Shown here: one piece after another, positions 25,032 to 36,853 of the stretch | Layout of the letters: the number at the start of each line of letters is the position of its first letter | Numbering within the stretch: position 1 is the stretch's first letter | Source of the DNA: Canna indica | Lineage: Eukaryota; Streptophyta; Magnoliopsida; Zingiberales; Cannaceae | Direction of reading: 5' to 3' | DNA: 64,000 nt | Assembly (NCBI GenBank): GCA_034359265.1 | Contig: CP136897.1 | Location: 18,594,001 to 18,658,000, forward strand | Notes under the pieces: model-generated | What the model saw: the letters and a program-made list of their open reading frames with translations, nothing else | What the model was told of the DNA's origin: nothing | The model's database searches: none | Translations under genes and position numbers: made by a program

Positions 25032-28000
25032 CTAACCAAGCACATCAAAAGAACTCAGAATGCCCATATTTTCAACATGTCTTTTAAAGACTATGGGTCT
25101 GAGTCCCTTGGTTAAGGGATCAGCAAGCATCAAATCTGTCTTTATGTGTTCAACTAAAATATCTCCTTTCTTTACAAGATCTCTAACAGTCAAATATTTC
25201 AACTCTAAATGTTTGGAGCCACTAGAGGTTTTATTATTCTTCGTGAAGAACACAGCAGCACTGTTATCACAATAAATAGTAAGAGGCCTAGAAATAAAAT
25301 CAACAAGACGAATCCCAGAAATAAGATTCTTAAGCCAGACAGTTTGAGAAGCCGCAACATAACAGGCAACAAATTCTGCTTGCATAGTGGAAGAAGCAAC
25401 TAGAGTCTGCTTCTTACTTTTCCAAGAGATGACTCCACCAGCTAACATGAAAATATATCCAGATGTAGATTTTCTATCATCAAGGCACCCAGCGAGATCC
25501 GAGTCAGAATAGCCTACAATCTCTAAATTTTTCATTCTTTTATACACAAGCATGTGTTCTTTAGTCCTCTGCAGGTATTTCATAACTTTCTTAGCTGCTA
25601 ACCAATGATCATAACCAGGATTAGACTGATATCTGCCCAAGACTCCAACAATAAAAGCAATGTCCGGTCTAGTGCAAACCTGTGCATACATCAAGCTCCC
25701 CAGTGCACTATCAAATGGCTTGTCATTCATTTGACACTTCTCTAATGCATTTTTAGGACATTGATTTTTGCTAAATTTATCGCCTTTAATGACAGGTACA
25801 TCACCAGGCTTGCAATCTAACATGTTGAACCTTTCCAAAATTCGATTAACATAAGCTTTTTGAGATAATCCAAGCAAACAACGAGATCTATCCTTATGGA
25901 TTTCAATTCCCAGTACAAAAGAAGCTTCACCAAGATCCTTCATATCGAAAGATTTAGTCAACATGAGTTTAGTTTCATGAAGGAGAGCAAGATCATTTGA
26001 AGCCAGCAGAATGTCATCCACATATAATATGAGAAAAATTATTTTGCTCCCACTGACCTTGATATATATGCAATGATCAACTTTATTTTCCTCAAAATCC
26101 ATGGAAGCCACAATCATGTCAAATTTTAAATACCACTGTCTAGAAGCCTGTTTCAAACCATAAATGGACTTCTTCAATTTGCATACCAAATGCTCACTGC
26201 CAGATTTTTTATAACCTTCAGGTTGTTTCATATAAACCTCTTCATAGAGATCACCATTTAAAAATGCTGTTTTGACATCCATCTGATGTAACTCTAAATC
26301 AAAATGAGCTACAAGGGCCATAATAATTCTGAAAGAATCTTTAGAGGAAACAGGTGAGAAAGTCTCATTGTAGTCAATGCCCTCTTTCTGGGTAAAACCC
26401 TTTGCAACAAGTCGGGCTTTGAACCTCTCAACATTACCTTTGGAGTCCTTCTTGGTTTTAAAAATCCACTTACAGCCAATAGGTCTATAGTTTTCAGGTA
26501 ATTCAACCAAATCCCAAACATTATTATCAGCCATAGAAAGCATTTCCTCATTCATAGCACATATCCATTTATCTGACTGTGCACAAGAAATGGCTTGATT
26601 ATAGTCACTAGGATCAAGGACATCCCTAACATCATAATCATTTTCATTAAGATATACCAAATAATCATCAGGGATTGCAGATCGCCTTTCTCTAGTAGAT
26701 CTTCTCACCGACACAGGTAAAGCAGGTTCAGCAGAAAACGGATCAACAATAGGATTAAGCGGATTAACAGCTAAAGGACTGTCCGAAGGAACAGAGAAAT
26801 GAGAAATATTATCATCATGACTAGCAACAGAATCACCTGGAACAAGTGACCTGTGATCATTGATAAAAGGAAGAGGTACTGATACATTAGTGACAGGTTC
26901 AGAATGAAGAGAATCAGGCTCAGCTACATCAAGTTCTAAAAACTTCGCTGTCAAAGACTCCACAATTTTGGTGCATCTGCTTGGACAATAGAAACGGTAG
27001 TCTTTTGAATGATCTGAATATCCAATGAAAAAACAACGAATGGTTCTAGAATCAAGCTTTTTCTCAGAGGGATTGTAGATTCTCACCTCAGCAGGACATC
27101 CCCAAACCCGAAAATGATTTAAACTAGGTTTTCTACATGTCCACAGTTCAAAAGGGGTTTTGGGAACAAATTTACTGGGGACATGGTTAAGAATATAGAG
27201 AGAGGTTTTAATGGCTTCGCCCCACAGAAATTCTGGCAAATTCGACCTGCTCATCATGCTCCTCATCATATCCTTAAGAGTGCGGTTACGCCTTTCAGCT
27301 ACACCATTTTATTTAGGACTACCTGGCATGGTATATTGTGGAACAATTCCACATTCTTGCAAGTATGAAGCAAAAGGTCCTACATGTTGACTAGCAACAC
27401 CATGTCTACCATAATACTCTCTTCCACGATCAGATCTCACTATCTTGATGACTGTTCCCAACTGTTTTTCAACTTCGGTCTTAAACACTTTGAATTTATC
27501 AAACGCTTCAGACTTTTCTTTAACTAAATAAATATAGCCATATCGAGAAAAGTCATCAATAAAAGTGATAATGTATTTATGACCACAAATAGTAGGAGAG
27601 TAAGGTCCACTAATGTCTGTATGAATGATTTCCAATAGACTTGAACTTCTAGAAGCACTCTTTTTCTTGGTTTTGGTCAATTTACCTCTAATACAATCAA
27701 CACAAGTCCCCATATCTCCAAAATCTAAGATAGGCAAAATGTCAATTTTAACAAGTCTTTCAATCCTTTCTTTAGAGATGTGACCTAAACGCTTATGCCA
27801 TAAAAGAAAAGATTTATCTTTGATCCTTGATCTTTTAGCAATTTTGTTTTCAATGTTTAGAGATGTAGATGGACAATCAGGAGCTAAAGACAACATATAT
27901 AAACCTTTAAACAAAGATCCACTTCCAATAAATTGAGAATTCAAAATAATATTCATATTGTCATTTCCAAAACTAAAATGAAATCCAAGTTTATCTAAAC

Positions 28001-29140
28001 AAGAAACAAAAATCAAATTTCTCCTAAATGAAGGTACATATAAGGTGTCCTTCAGAACAAGTTCAAATCCTGACTCTAAAAACAATCTAACATCTCCTAC
28101 AGACTCCACAGTCACTTCAAGATCATTTCCTACTCTCAGTTTGCTTTGCCTCAGACTTGGCTTCCTCAGGTTTGCAAAAACCTACATAAAAATAGCAACA
28201 TGGGTTGTGGACCCGCTATCAAACCACCAAGAATTAATAGGGACATCAACTAGATTAGACTCAAAACAAACAAGGGCTAAAGGGTTACCTCCAGCTTTTT
28301 GCTTCTTTTCTAACTAGGCCTTAAACTTTGTACATTCAAACCTTTTGTGTCCTTTCTTTTTGCAAAAGAGGCATCTGACAGATTTCTTAGTAGGGGCAGG
28401 CTTAGGACCTTCATTGGGGTTATACTGACCACTACCTTGTCCTTTACGAGATTTCTTCGGAGCAGCAGGTGAGAAATGCTTAAATTTCTTATGAGGTTTG
28501 CCAGAATGGGGTTTGGGATGAACAGTTATAAGGGATAGATCACTCTTTTCTTTCTTAAGTTTTTCTTCCTCAGCAACACATTTAGTGATGAGATCATTCA
28601 GAGTCCATTTTTCATTCTGGGTAATATAGGCAGTCTTAATTTGACTGAACTCAGTAGGAAGAGAATTTAGGGCATGAGGAACAAGGAAGAGGGAGTCATC
28701 TAGTTCAACTTTCAAGGCTTTAAGCTGGGTTTGAAGCATAACCATTTTCAGAATGAACTCTCTTACACCCCAGAGTTATCATAAATCGTAGTCGTCAATT
28801 CTTTCATTAGATATGAAGTCTCAGCATTATTAGCCACTTGAAATCTTTTCCCAATATAATTAAGAAACTCTTTGACATTTGAAGTATCAGATAATCCACT
28901 CATTAAATGTTCAGGAACAGTCCTTTTAATGGCAAGCAAGCTTAATCTGTTGGATCTCTCCCACTTAGCTAATAGGTCTTTTTGATCAGGAGTGGCAGTT
29001 TGACCTTCAGGAATCACCGGCTTGTCTTCATGAATAGTCATGTCAAGATCAGCCATGCCTAGAGAGAATTCTATGTCGTGTTTCCATTTCTTAAAGTTTG
29101 AACCAGTCAACATATCAATAGAGGCATTGCAGTTGTTCAT
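25032..29140 (-). pseudogene. Copia gag-pol polyprotein, inactivated
   Basis: Gag begins MNNCNASIDMLTGSNFKKWK at 29140 and has a CCHC knuckle (CLFCKKKGHKRFEC) near 28340-28370. A protease-like DSGSTTH follows at about 28.21 kb. The integrase (28115-27309) shows the HKRLGH...CVDC zinc site, HTDISGPY, RSDRGREYYG and [13 protein letters not shown] (27269 onward) carries [28 protein letters not shown]; RNase H shows SDSDLAGC and ADPLTKGL. Lesions: a frameshift at about 28,762-28,770 in gag, TAG at 28314-28316, TAG at 28182-28184 and TAA at 27309-27311. The stops replace residues the family normally keeps (for example the Gln before NGVAERRN), and are one transition from the usual codons. The RT/RNase H part, 745 residues, is open. 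Confidence 0.95.
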
Positions 29141-30839
29141 ACTAAAAGTAACTGTGACAAGAATTGAAATACATTAGATTAAATTATAGGGCATGGAATA
29201 TAATTAAAATTGAGGCTAACCAAATATTACATATTCACCTTTGGGCAGAACATGCAATCACAAAATAAAGCCTCAATGAGTTAAAGTATGAAAATACACT
29301 GATTTTTAAAAATCTATCACCTTTGGGCAGACAGATCTCTAGACCAATGCACATCCTAATAACCCCATTTAATAAGACCTCCAATTAAAACACTCAATAA
29401 TCATCCTTTGGGAAAAACTATTGAATGAATTAATCTTCAGTTTTCCTTATATGATGAGAAAATACACCACTCATTATAAGTAATCCCACTTTGGTGGTAA
29501 TTACAAATAATAACTAGTGAAAAAACTCATCAGGAATCAATATTATGCCCTTTTAAATTATTTCAATTCATAATATAGTGCAAAAATTGGTATGAAATAA
29601 AAATACCTCAATTGTTATGAATCTCCATTTTTAAGCATTCCTTGATTATTTATTTATAAATTATGTCAAGCTCTACACCTAATTATCACACTATTAGGTT
29701 TGAGGTTTTATAAAAGATAACATAATTTACAATAATAAATTATCATGTATGAAATTTGCATAAACTAAATAAGTAATTATGCAAAAATATAACATGAATT
29801 ATAGTCAAATCATAGTAATTTAATTGCAACAATAATTCATAAATCAAGTCAATTGAAATATGATTAAATCTATTACAATAATAAATTGACATGTATAAAA
29901 TTTGCATAAATAAAAATAAGTAATTATGCAAAAATATAACATGAATTATAGTCAAATCATAGCAATTTAATTGCAACAATAATTCATAAATCAAGCCAAT
30001 TGAAGCATGAATAAATCTATATATTGGCATTTATAATGTTCAAATTTTGAATCATTATAGCATGAAAAATCCAAATATATGCAGAAGAAATAATTCTGGT
30101 CTAAAATTTTATTGGGCAGATTTTTCAAAAAAATATTATATATATATATATATTATTTGCTGTGAATTGGGTCTGTAGTGCTGGGCTCAGCAGCCCAGCC
30201 CAGCCCAGCGACCCAGCCGACCGCTGCGGATCGGGCACACGGATGCGGGCGCCGCCTGCGTTCAGTCGGGCGTCGCCCGCGTGCCCGTTAGGGCACAGCA
30301 GCCCCGCTCCTCGCTTCGGGAAACGACGCCCCCACACGCGAGCAGTGTTCGCATGCGAAGCGGCGGTCTCTGCTCGCATCGCGAGGCCCCCTGTACGCAC
30401 CGCGCGGCAAGACGCGGGCGCTGCATGCCTCGACGAGCGCTCTGCTGACATGACGCGGCGAGCGTGCCCAGGATGCGAGCGACGCACTCGCTCGCCTTGC
30501 ACAGCGCGGTCGCCGAGGCGAAAAAAAGGCTGCAGCGGCGGATTTAATTTTTTTTTATATATATACTAAGGTTCATAATTAAAATCATATCATTGCTTTA
30601 CCTTATAAGATCCACTCCAAATAAAATTACACAGCAGGGAGAGAACCAACGGATAAAAACATGATTCATCAAAAATATATAATATCTAGAGGATAATAAA
30701 TTAATCCAAACAAAAAGATTAATTTTAATATAAAAAACGATGAATCAAAATTTAAATAGATTATTCATCGTATTAAAATCATCCCATAATTATTATAAAC
30801 GAATTCTTAAATTCATGAAAAAGATGCTCTGATACCAAT
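29141..30839 (-). other. Copia 5' leader with tandem repeat and GC-rich island
   Basis: About 1.7 kb between the primer-binding site and gag, long for a Copia leader. Two copies of a unit of about 140-150 bp (near 29728-29870 and 29876-30015) share TTTGCATAAA, TAATTATGCAAAAATATAACATGAATTATAGTCAAATCATAG and so on. A strongly GC-rich island of about 375 bp (30165-30540) stands alone in AT-rich DNA. No conserved protein is seen in either. Confidence 0.75.
30165..30540. other. GC-rich island inside the Copia leader
   Basis: Sharp rise in GC, starting with GGGCTCAGCAGCCCAGCCC repeats and ending before AAAAAAAGGCTGCAGCGG. Both strands have open frames of 125-135 codons over it, but composition alone explains these and neither protein resembles a known family. 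Flanked by T/A-rich tracts ((TA)n at about 30135-30155 and T-rich with ATATATA at 30545-30566). Confidence 0.7.
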
Positions 30840-31318
30840 TGTAAGATAAATCTTTAACCAAGTATTTCATGAATATAAGAATATCATAAATAAATTAGTA
30901 AGATAAGATCTTACTTGATGACGACATATTTGCAGCGGAATAAACTTCTGGATCTCCAAGGAAAGCCGGGTCTTTCTCCACAACACCGTCTCAAATGCTC
31001 TGTTTTTGATGGGGAAAGCAACTATGAGCTAAGGTTTTTCCACACGGTGTATAGAGGGGACCTAGCCTCTATTTATAACTGATTATATGGGCCCGTCCAT
31101 CACGGGCTTCATTAATCGGGCATACACTTGATTAATCACACCAATCATGGTTAAGTGTTTCAAGCTCGAATCACATGGATCAAGATCACATGAGCTAACA
31201 GGCATCTCAATAATGGATCATAAGATCAAACCCACTTTTATTAAATCAAAATATTACAATTGATTGTAGCCCACGTATGAAAAATGAAAATATAGAATAT
31301 TTAAAAAATATTCTAACA
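30840..31318 (-). repeat. Copia 5' LTR (479 bp)
   Basis: Upstream LTR on the coding strand; drives transcription towards lower coordinates. Ends TGTTAG...TTACA with the primer-binding site 2 nt inside. Confidence 0.96.
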
Positions 31319-31855
31319 TTTTGATCCAAAATCTTAGATTAAAAATTTTAGTATTTAAAAATGTTTTCCAAAACACTAATTTTTAGATTATGTATGGGTT
31401 GAGTCGAACAAAGTCTAATTTATGTATTGTATCGGGTCATGACACACACATTTTCAATTTACATTCATAAAGAATAGAACCGAATATGATACCTAATACT
31501 AAAAATGGTTCAAATTAAATTGACCTAAAAATAAAATTTTGAATTGAGTTCAAAATGACATTGGTTTGTATTTGGAATTGTGTTATTAATAATAATATTA
31601 TTATTTAGCCACATCCTTACTAGAGAGAAGAAGACATATAGATATATGTGGGAAAAAGACTTTATATCTAAGGAGTGAGACAACTACACTCCATAGAGAT
31701 AGAGACAAATATACGATGACTAGATTAAACATTGATAGTTTTGGATAAGTTTTTTTATCATTATTTTATTTTGGTTTTCAAGAAGCACTTTTTTAAAAGC
31801 AAAGTTTGAACTCTCCCAAGTCCGGAGAACTTGTCATTTAATTGTTCAAAGACGT
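31319..31855. other. Right flank of Copia, split repeat
   Basis: 31319 to about 31565 continues the repeat whose intact copy is at 23105-23370. The rest is AT-rich with no recognised feature. Confidence 0.6.
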
Positions 31856-31869
31856 AGGCTTGGCTTAGG

Positions 31870-32325
31870 AGTGAACGGATTTGAATATATTGTATTTTTC
31901 ATGATATACAGATCTTACTCTATATAGGATCGGTTTTTAGGTTTTGAAATCAAACCATATCTTATCGAAACCTGGAACCTGACCCTATCTGAATCACAAG
32001 TTTCGATTCTGGTTCCAACATGTTCAAGAACAGGTTCCAACAGGTTTCGACCAATACAACTTTCAAAATAGGTTTCAATATGGTATCCCATTGAAACTTG
32101 TACACTAGAACCTGTAAATGAACATGTTCTGAGTATCGATTCTGGTTTCAGGTACCGATTCTGATTTCGGGTATCCGATGTGTTGGATCCGAAACCCGAT
32201 TTTAATTGATTCCTTAATTTTTATCCCAGACCTTATCCGAATTTAATTCGTGTCTACCTAAAACCTATCCGATCGGATAGATTCTAATCGATTTCGGGTC
32301 TATCCGGTACCCATGCACACCCCTA
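31870..32325. mobile_element. hAT-type MITE, related to 18.84-19.32 kb
   Basis: Left end TTAGGAGTGAACGGATTTG and right end CCGGTACCCATGCACACCCCTA (complement TAGGGGTGTGCATGGGTACC) follow the TAGGGGTG...CACCCCTA pattern of plant hAT MITEs. The interior repeats GGTTTC/GAAACC and TTCGGGTA phrases. An exact 8-bp duplication was not found, so the ends may be shifted by a few bases. Confidence 0.6.
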
Positions 32326-33848
32326 TATAGGCTTAATGCATCAGTCTAGGAATATAATCTAATTGGAAGTGCCATTTTGAATTTGGGGGAAAATAAGAAA
32401 AATAAAAATCTTTCCCCCTCAAGGTTTGATAAACTAATTAGTTGAATTTTAAAAAATTTTGGATTAGCTTTTTTTCATAAAAAGTAATTTTTTCCTAAGT
32501 ATTTTTACTTTTAATCAAATTTTGAATAGAATTAAGGCGGGTTAGCTTACATTATTTTCTATTTTCAAAAACTTATATATTTTTATTTATTATTAAAACT
32601 GAGTCATAGGATTTTCAAAAACTTATATATTTTTATTTATTATTAAAACTGAGTCATAGGATTACATGCGCGCAAAATTAAAAACAAAAAAACAAAAAAA
32701 AACATTAATTAGATTTTCAATTAATAATATGTAAGAAAATACAAAATGAACAAAGGTAAAAGTATGAAGTTTCCAAAGCAAATGATGAATATCCCACCAT
32801 CCAATAATTAATGAAGCAGTTACGAATAATTGCATTGTAAATGTTTTCAATGCATGATGATTAATAAGATTTGATGGGTGTGCTATCATCAATTTTAGCA
32901 TAACGATTTAGACATATAAAGTTGATGGAGCGTGATGCACATTTTTTCGTTCGCATGAACAAAGATATCATTAACCTAATTTTTTCAATGGAAGAATATG
33001 TATCCATTCATCATCCTAATATTATGCACTTATGATGGTCCATCTCAATCTTTCTTTTGACTATAGTTAGGAAGCGTGCATATAAAGTACCAAATTATAA
33101 AAGCATTGAAGCCTTCTAGACTTCTAGTAGTGGATTGATAGAATCATCAACACCCCATTTCAATGTGATAAGAGCATGGTGTGTCTAATTATGAGATGAT
33201 CAAAGTGTAAAGATGAGCACTAAAAGATTCATTTTGACTCGCTAGTTAATGAGATCTAGTGGAATCATATTTGGGGGTCACAATCAATATTAAAAGATAC
33301 ATTGGCATGCTAGCATAACAAGCTAAGGGGCGATTAATTAATGTAGAGTTGGAAGTGGAGGTTTCAATGAAGAAGATTTGCCATATCCAACTCTTAAGTA
33401 TGCATCCACTTTGGTTGTGTGAATTTGATTTGCTCATCATTTTATTAATTGGATCCTATGGTGTTAGCGCATCTAAGCGAATCGATTCATAAATTTAGTT
33501 AGAGTGCTATTGAGTATCCGTATTTTTTAAGGAAAATTAATAAATCTAACTCAAACTATGATAAAATTAATGAATTTAATTTATCTTTTAATTTACGTCA
33601 AATCTAATCTGAAATTTTGAATTAAGATAAATTATATCCTACCATCAAGTCGTTGTTAATGAAATCGTTAGTTGCTGACGTGGTATTCTAGACGGCAATT
33701 AATATATTTATCTTTAATATTAATATACACAAGTCAACTGCTGAAAATTAAACAATCGCATAAAATTCTAACCTAACATTCATTCCCACGTGAGAAATCT
33801 CATGACATTCATCCTCACACACAAAATCATAAATGCTTGGTCAAAATC
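32326..33848. other. AT-rich intergenic
   Basis: No gene or paired termini recognised, apart from the 50-bp tandem duplication listed separately. Confidence 0.5.
32561..32660. repeat. Exact tandem duplication of 50 bp
   Basis: Unit starting ATTTTCAAAAACTTATATAT and ending GAGTCATAGG occurs twice without a mismatch (32561-32610, 32611-32660). Identity implies a very recent event or an assembly artefact. Confidence 0.93.
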
Positions 33849-34259
33849 TAGGGGTGTAATCGAGCCGAGCCGAGCTTAGCTCGGCTCAAGCTCGGTTTGT
33901 TTGGAAAATAACGAGCTCGAGCTCGATCGAGCTTTGGTCTATCGGCTCAAGCTCGGCTCGGGAAAAAAATCAGGCCGCACAAGCCGAGCTCGTTCGCGAG
34001 CTCGAGCTCGACTAAGCTCAGGTTCATTTTAGAGGGTAACGGGTTCATAAAATTGAAAAATCAAACCTGGTATATAATATATATAGAAGACTCGATTAGG
34101 CTCGCGAGCCGCTCGAGCCGAGTATAGGTTAGCTCGAACTCAGCTCGCTCGCATGTCTGGCTCGGCTCGGCTCGAGCTCGATAAGTTCGAGTCGAGTTTG
34201 AGTTTTTACCGAATCGATCTCGAGTAGCTCGCAAGCGGCTTGGCTCGCTTACACCCCTA
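33849..34259. mobile_element. hAT MITE (411 bp), GAGCTCGAG-rich
   Basis: Ends TAGGGGTGTAATCGAGCC and complement TAGGGGTGTAAGCGAGCC are a near-perfect inverted repeat. Flanks GGTCAAAATC and GGTCAAATCC fit an 8-bp duplication GGTCAAAT with a one-base indel. The interior is packed with palindromic GAGCTCGAGC words in both orientations. Confidence 0.82.
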
Positions 34260-34423
34260 GGTCAAATCCACTCTATGACCATTGATGGAAATACGACAAT
34301 AAATTAAACTCTTGGATGAATAATTTATAACACTTCTGAAATTTGCATCAAGAAATGGAAATATGGCACTCAGCATAGATATAAAATTTATTTTGATTAT
34401 AAACAAATATAGAGGTTGCAAAA

Positions 34424-34905
34424 CGGGCTGGCTCGGCATGATAAGGTAACGTGTCGTGCCGGGCTTGGCCGGCCCACTAACTGTGTGGGTCGGAAACCTG
34501 CGGCCCAGCACGGACCACACAATTTAGCGAGTCGCCCGGCACGACCCACGAGTCCATTTATCAGCTAAAAATTTGCTAAAAATTAATTAAAAATGTTTGA
34601 AAGACTATATAAGCATCAAATATGATATTTCATATGAAAAGCTTCATGGATTAACTTCAGCTGCAATTTTGAAGCACTAAACAAGGACAAAATGTAGTCA
34701 TGGAAGGGAGAACACCAGCTGAAATTAATCTTTTTTTAATATTTAGCGGGCCGACGGGCTGGGCCGGCACGATAAGGGTCGGCCCAGTTCATCCCACAAT
34801 TTTATTGTGTCGGGCCGGCCCGGCCTAATAAGCTCATCAGACTGAATTTCTCGGCCCAAGTACGCAATTATCGTATCATGCTCATGCTGTGCTATCGTTT
34901 TGTGC
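34424..34905. mobile_element. Probable hAT MITE, GGGCCGGC-rich
   Basis: Contains inverted copies of GGCCGGCCC and CGGCACGATAAGG-like words around an AT-rich core, a pattern of plant hAT MITEs with GGGCC termini. Outer ends (ACGGGCTGGCTCGGCATG and GTGCTATCGTTTTGTGCCC) pair imperfectly and no target duplication was fixed. Confidence 0.5.
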
Positions 34906-34908
34906 CCA

Positions 34909-35002
34909 TTTCGAGAACTTGTAAACCATTAGGAACAACAACTTGCTGAAGGCATTCCTAAAAATCTATATATTTCGAGAACTTGTAAACCATTAGGAAC
35001 AA
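34909..35002. repeat. Interspersed direct repeat of about 31 bp
   Basis: TTTCGAGAACTTGTAAACCA...GGAACAAC occurs near 34910 and again near 34972, separated by about 31 bp. The two copies are identical by eye. The remainder to 35669 is AT-rich with no recognised feature. Confidence 0.85.
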
Positions 35003-35669
35003 CTATAAAAATTTGAGAAAAATTAATTTGAGTTAAATATCTACACAAATTTTCAAATTAAACTAATTTATATGATAATTTTTTTTATTAAAGTGTAGAT
35101 GATTTACCCTATTCGTAAGTCCAAAGAACAACAAAAACAAAAACAAAAAAAAATCCATAAATTACTAATTCAAATATCCATTTAAATAACAAAACTATAA
35201 TATCTCATTTTAGTAGAAGTATTTTCATCAACAATAATTTAAGCATTTTAATCAGTTTGATAGTTCATATTTATAATCCAAATATCCATTGGGCTAATTA
35301 TTAGAACACTTAAAAAACTAAATAAAAGTTAAGCGTTAATGCAAGAACACAAAAAGCTGTTTTTAGAGTGTCAATGTATTTCCTCTAAGTCTAACTATGA
35401 AATTCACCTCTACGATTGTCTAGCGACTCCACCAAGTTATTCCGATAAATTTGAGGTAAAATGCAAAGGGTTCAGCGTGATTGCTACATAGGGACTAGGG
35501 GAAAACGAGAGCGAAGGGAAAATCTCATCAAATCAACATATAATGCATCATGTTATTTTTCATCGAGTAAAACAAACATTAAATTAATGACCAAGTATAT
35601 CACCAAATTCACCGGATGTTTCTCTTGCGCATTGAAGAAAGGATAAATTCATACTCTTACACTTTACAT

Positions 35670-36021
35670 TAGGGGTGAGCATGAATCGGAATGTCCCGGC
35701 AGTCTCGGTCCGGCCTGACCTGAAAATTCGGAAAAAAAAATCCCGTCCCGGTTCAAAATAGGGTCGGGACCGGGACGACATAAAAAAAATCAGGATGGTC
35801 CCGGCCCAACTCGATTTATGATATAAATAATATAAATTATGTAATATTAATTTTTTGAGACACCGTAATACAATTAACTATTAATTATTTAATGTAGATA
35901 ATAATTTTATTTTGTAGGAAAAATAATATTAATAAATTTGGGACGTCACGATCCCGTCCCGATCCCATCTCAAAAAATTCGGGACTAGGACATACCAAAT
36001 CCCGTCCCGAACTCACCCCTA
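35670..36021. mobile_element. hAT MITE (352 bp), GGGACCGGGA-rich
   Basis: Ends TAGGGGTGAGCATGAATCGG and complement TAGGGGTGAGTTCGGGACGG. Target duplication CTTTACAT/CTTTACAC (35662-35669, 36022-36029), one mismatch. The interior repeats CCCGTCCCG and GGGACCGGGACG. No coding capacity. Confidence 0.9.
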
Positions 36022-36073
36022 CTTTACACCATAAGATGATCTCAAGCATGTATGATATCCTCATGCTCTTGAC

Positions 36074-36845
36074 CAGAGGCGGGGCCACACTTGCCCCTAT
36101 CAATTTATGTTTTTTCATTTACCTAAAGTAAAATTTTAATAGGAGGCCATTAATTTATTTAGTAAAATTAATATAAACTTGACAAAATTAATGGGCAATA
36201 AAATGTTTTCTCATTTACGGCGTCTCATTTTCAATTTTGGCCTAAAAAGATAGTAGTTGACAAAATTAATAGCAATTAAATAAAAAAAAGTTGGTGCTTG
36301 GGCCTTTTTAGTTTAATGGCCTAAAGGCTAAGATTTCATGGGCCAAAAGCCCTTGCTTGGGTTGCCTTACTCTTTGGTCAGCCCTGATATAATGAGAAAG
36401 GACAAATTTGCCCCCTTGAAATATTTGTCATTTTACTCATATCTATTCATTGTTTCCTCTTATAACTCCTTACTTTTATTCTTCACTGGACACACCGATC
36501 GTTTCCTCCCTGCACCTCCTCGCCCTCCACGCCTTGCACAACCCGGCCTTCGTGTCAACGTCGCCTTGAGTGCAGTAGGAAGTAGCTCACATCTCAACGC
36601 CTACTCGATCGATTGTGCTCCCACGGCCTGCGTCCATGTTCATCGCGGAGTTGCACCTCAATGCATGTTGAGCCAACTCGCCCTCGTGGCTTGCACCTCA
36701 GCCCTTGTTCGTCGCGATGTCGCGTCTTAGTGCTTGCTCAACCAACTACATCCTCGCGACCCTCAGATGCTTGGTGCCTCGTAGTATGGCAAATTGGCAA
36801 TATAGAGTTTGCGCCTCCTACGTTTGACTCCTAGCTCCGCCGCTA
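36074..36845. mobile_element. hAT-type element (772 bp) with CAGAGGCGG ends
   Basis: Ends CAGAGGCGGGGCCA and complement TAGCGGCGGAGCTA form imperfect inverted repeats. Target duplication CTCTTGAC/CTCTTAAC (36066-36073, 36846-36853), one mismatch. The right half (36.49-36.83 kb) is GC-rich and carries short open frames on the plus strand with no recognisable domain. This terminal type differs from the TAGGGGTG group. Confidence 0.82.
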
Positions 36846-36853
36846 CTCTTAAC

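Larger units (their letters stand above)
23889..31318 (-). mobile_element. Ty1/Copia LTR retrotransposon, 7430 bp
   Basis: Complete structure on the minus strand. LTRs at 30840-31318 (5') and 23889-24358 (3') begin TGTTAGAATATT and end TTATCTTACA on the coding strand. Target duplication TTTTG (23884-23888 and 31319-31323) is perfect. Primer-binding site TGGTATCAGAGC lies 2 nt inside the 5' LTR (complement of 30826-30837); the purine tract AAGTGGGAGAA abuts the 3' LTR. Domain order gag, protease, integrase, RT, RNase H defines Copia. The LTRs are nearly identical by eye; the main difference is 9 bp in the right LTR near CCATCACGGG. Insertion is therefore recent. The polyprotein is broken (see its entries), so it could move only with help. 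Confidence 0.97.

Noticed and set aside
30125..30569. Arg/Ala-rich proteins of 125 and 135 residues on opposite strands
   Set aside because: Both arise from the GC-rich island in the Copia leader; no conserved motif and opposite strands are equally open.
36338..36834. Plus-strand frame of 130 codons as a host gene
   Set aside because: Lies inside a hAT-type element with an 8-bp duplication; Pro/Ser/His-rich with no known motif.
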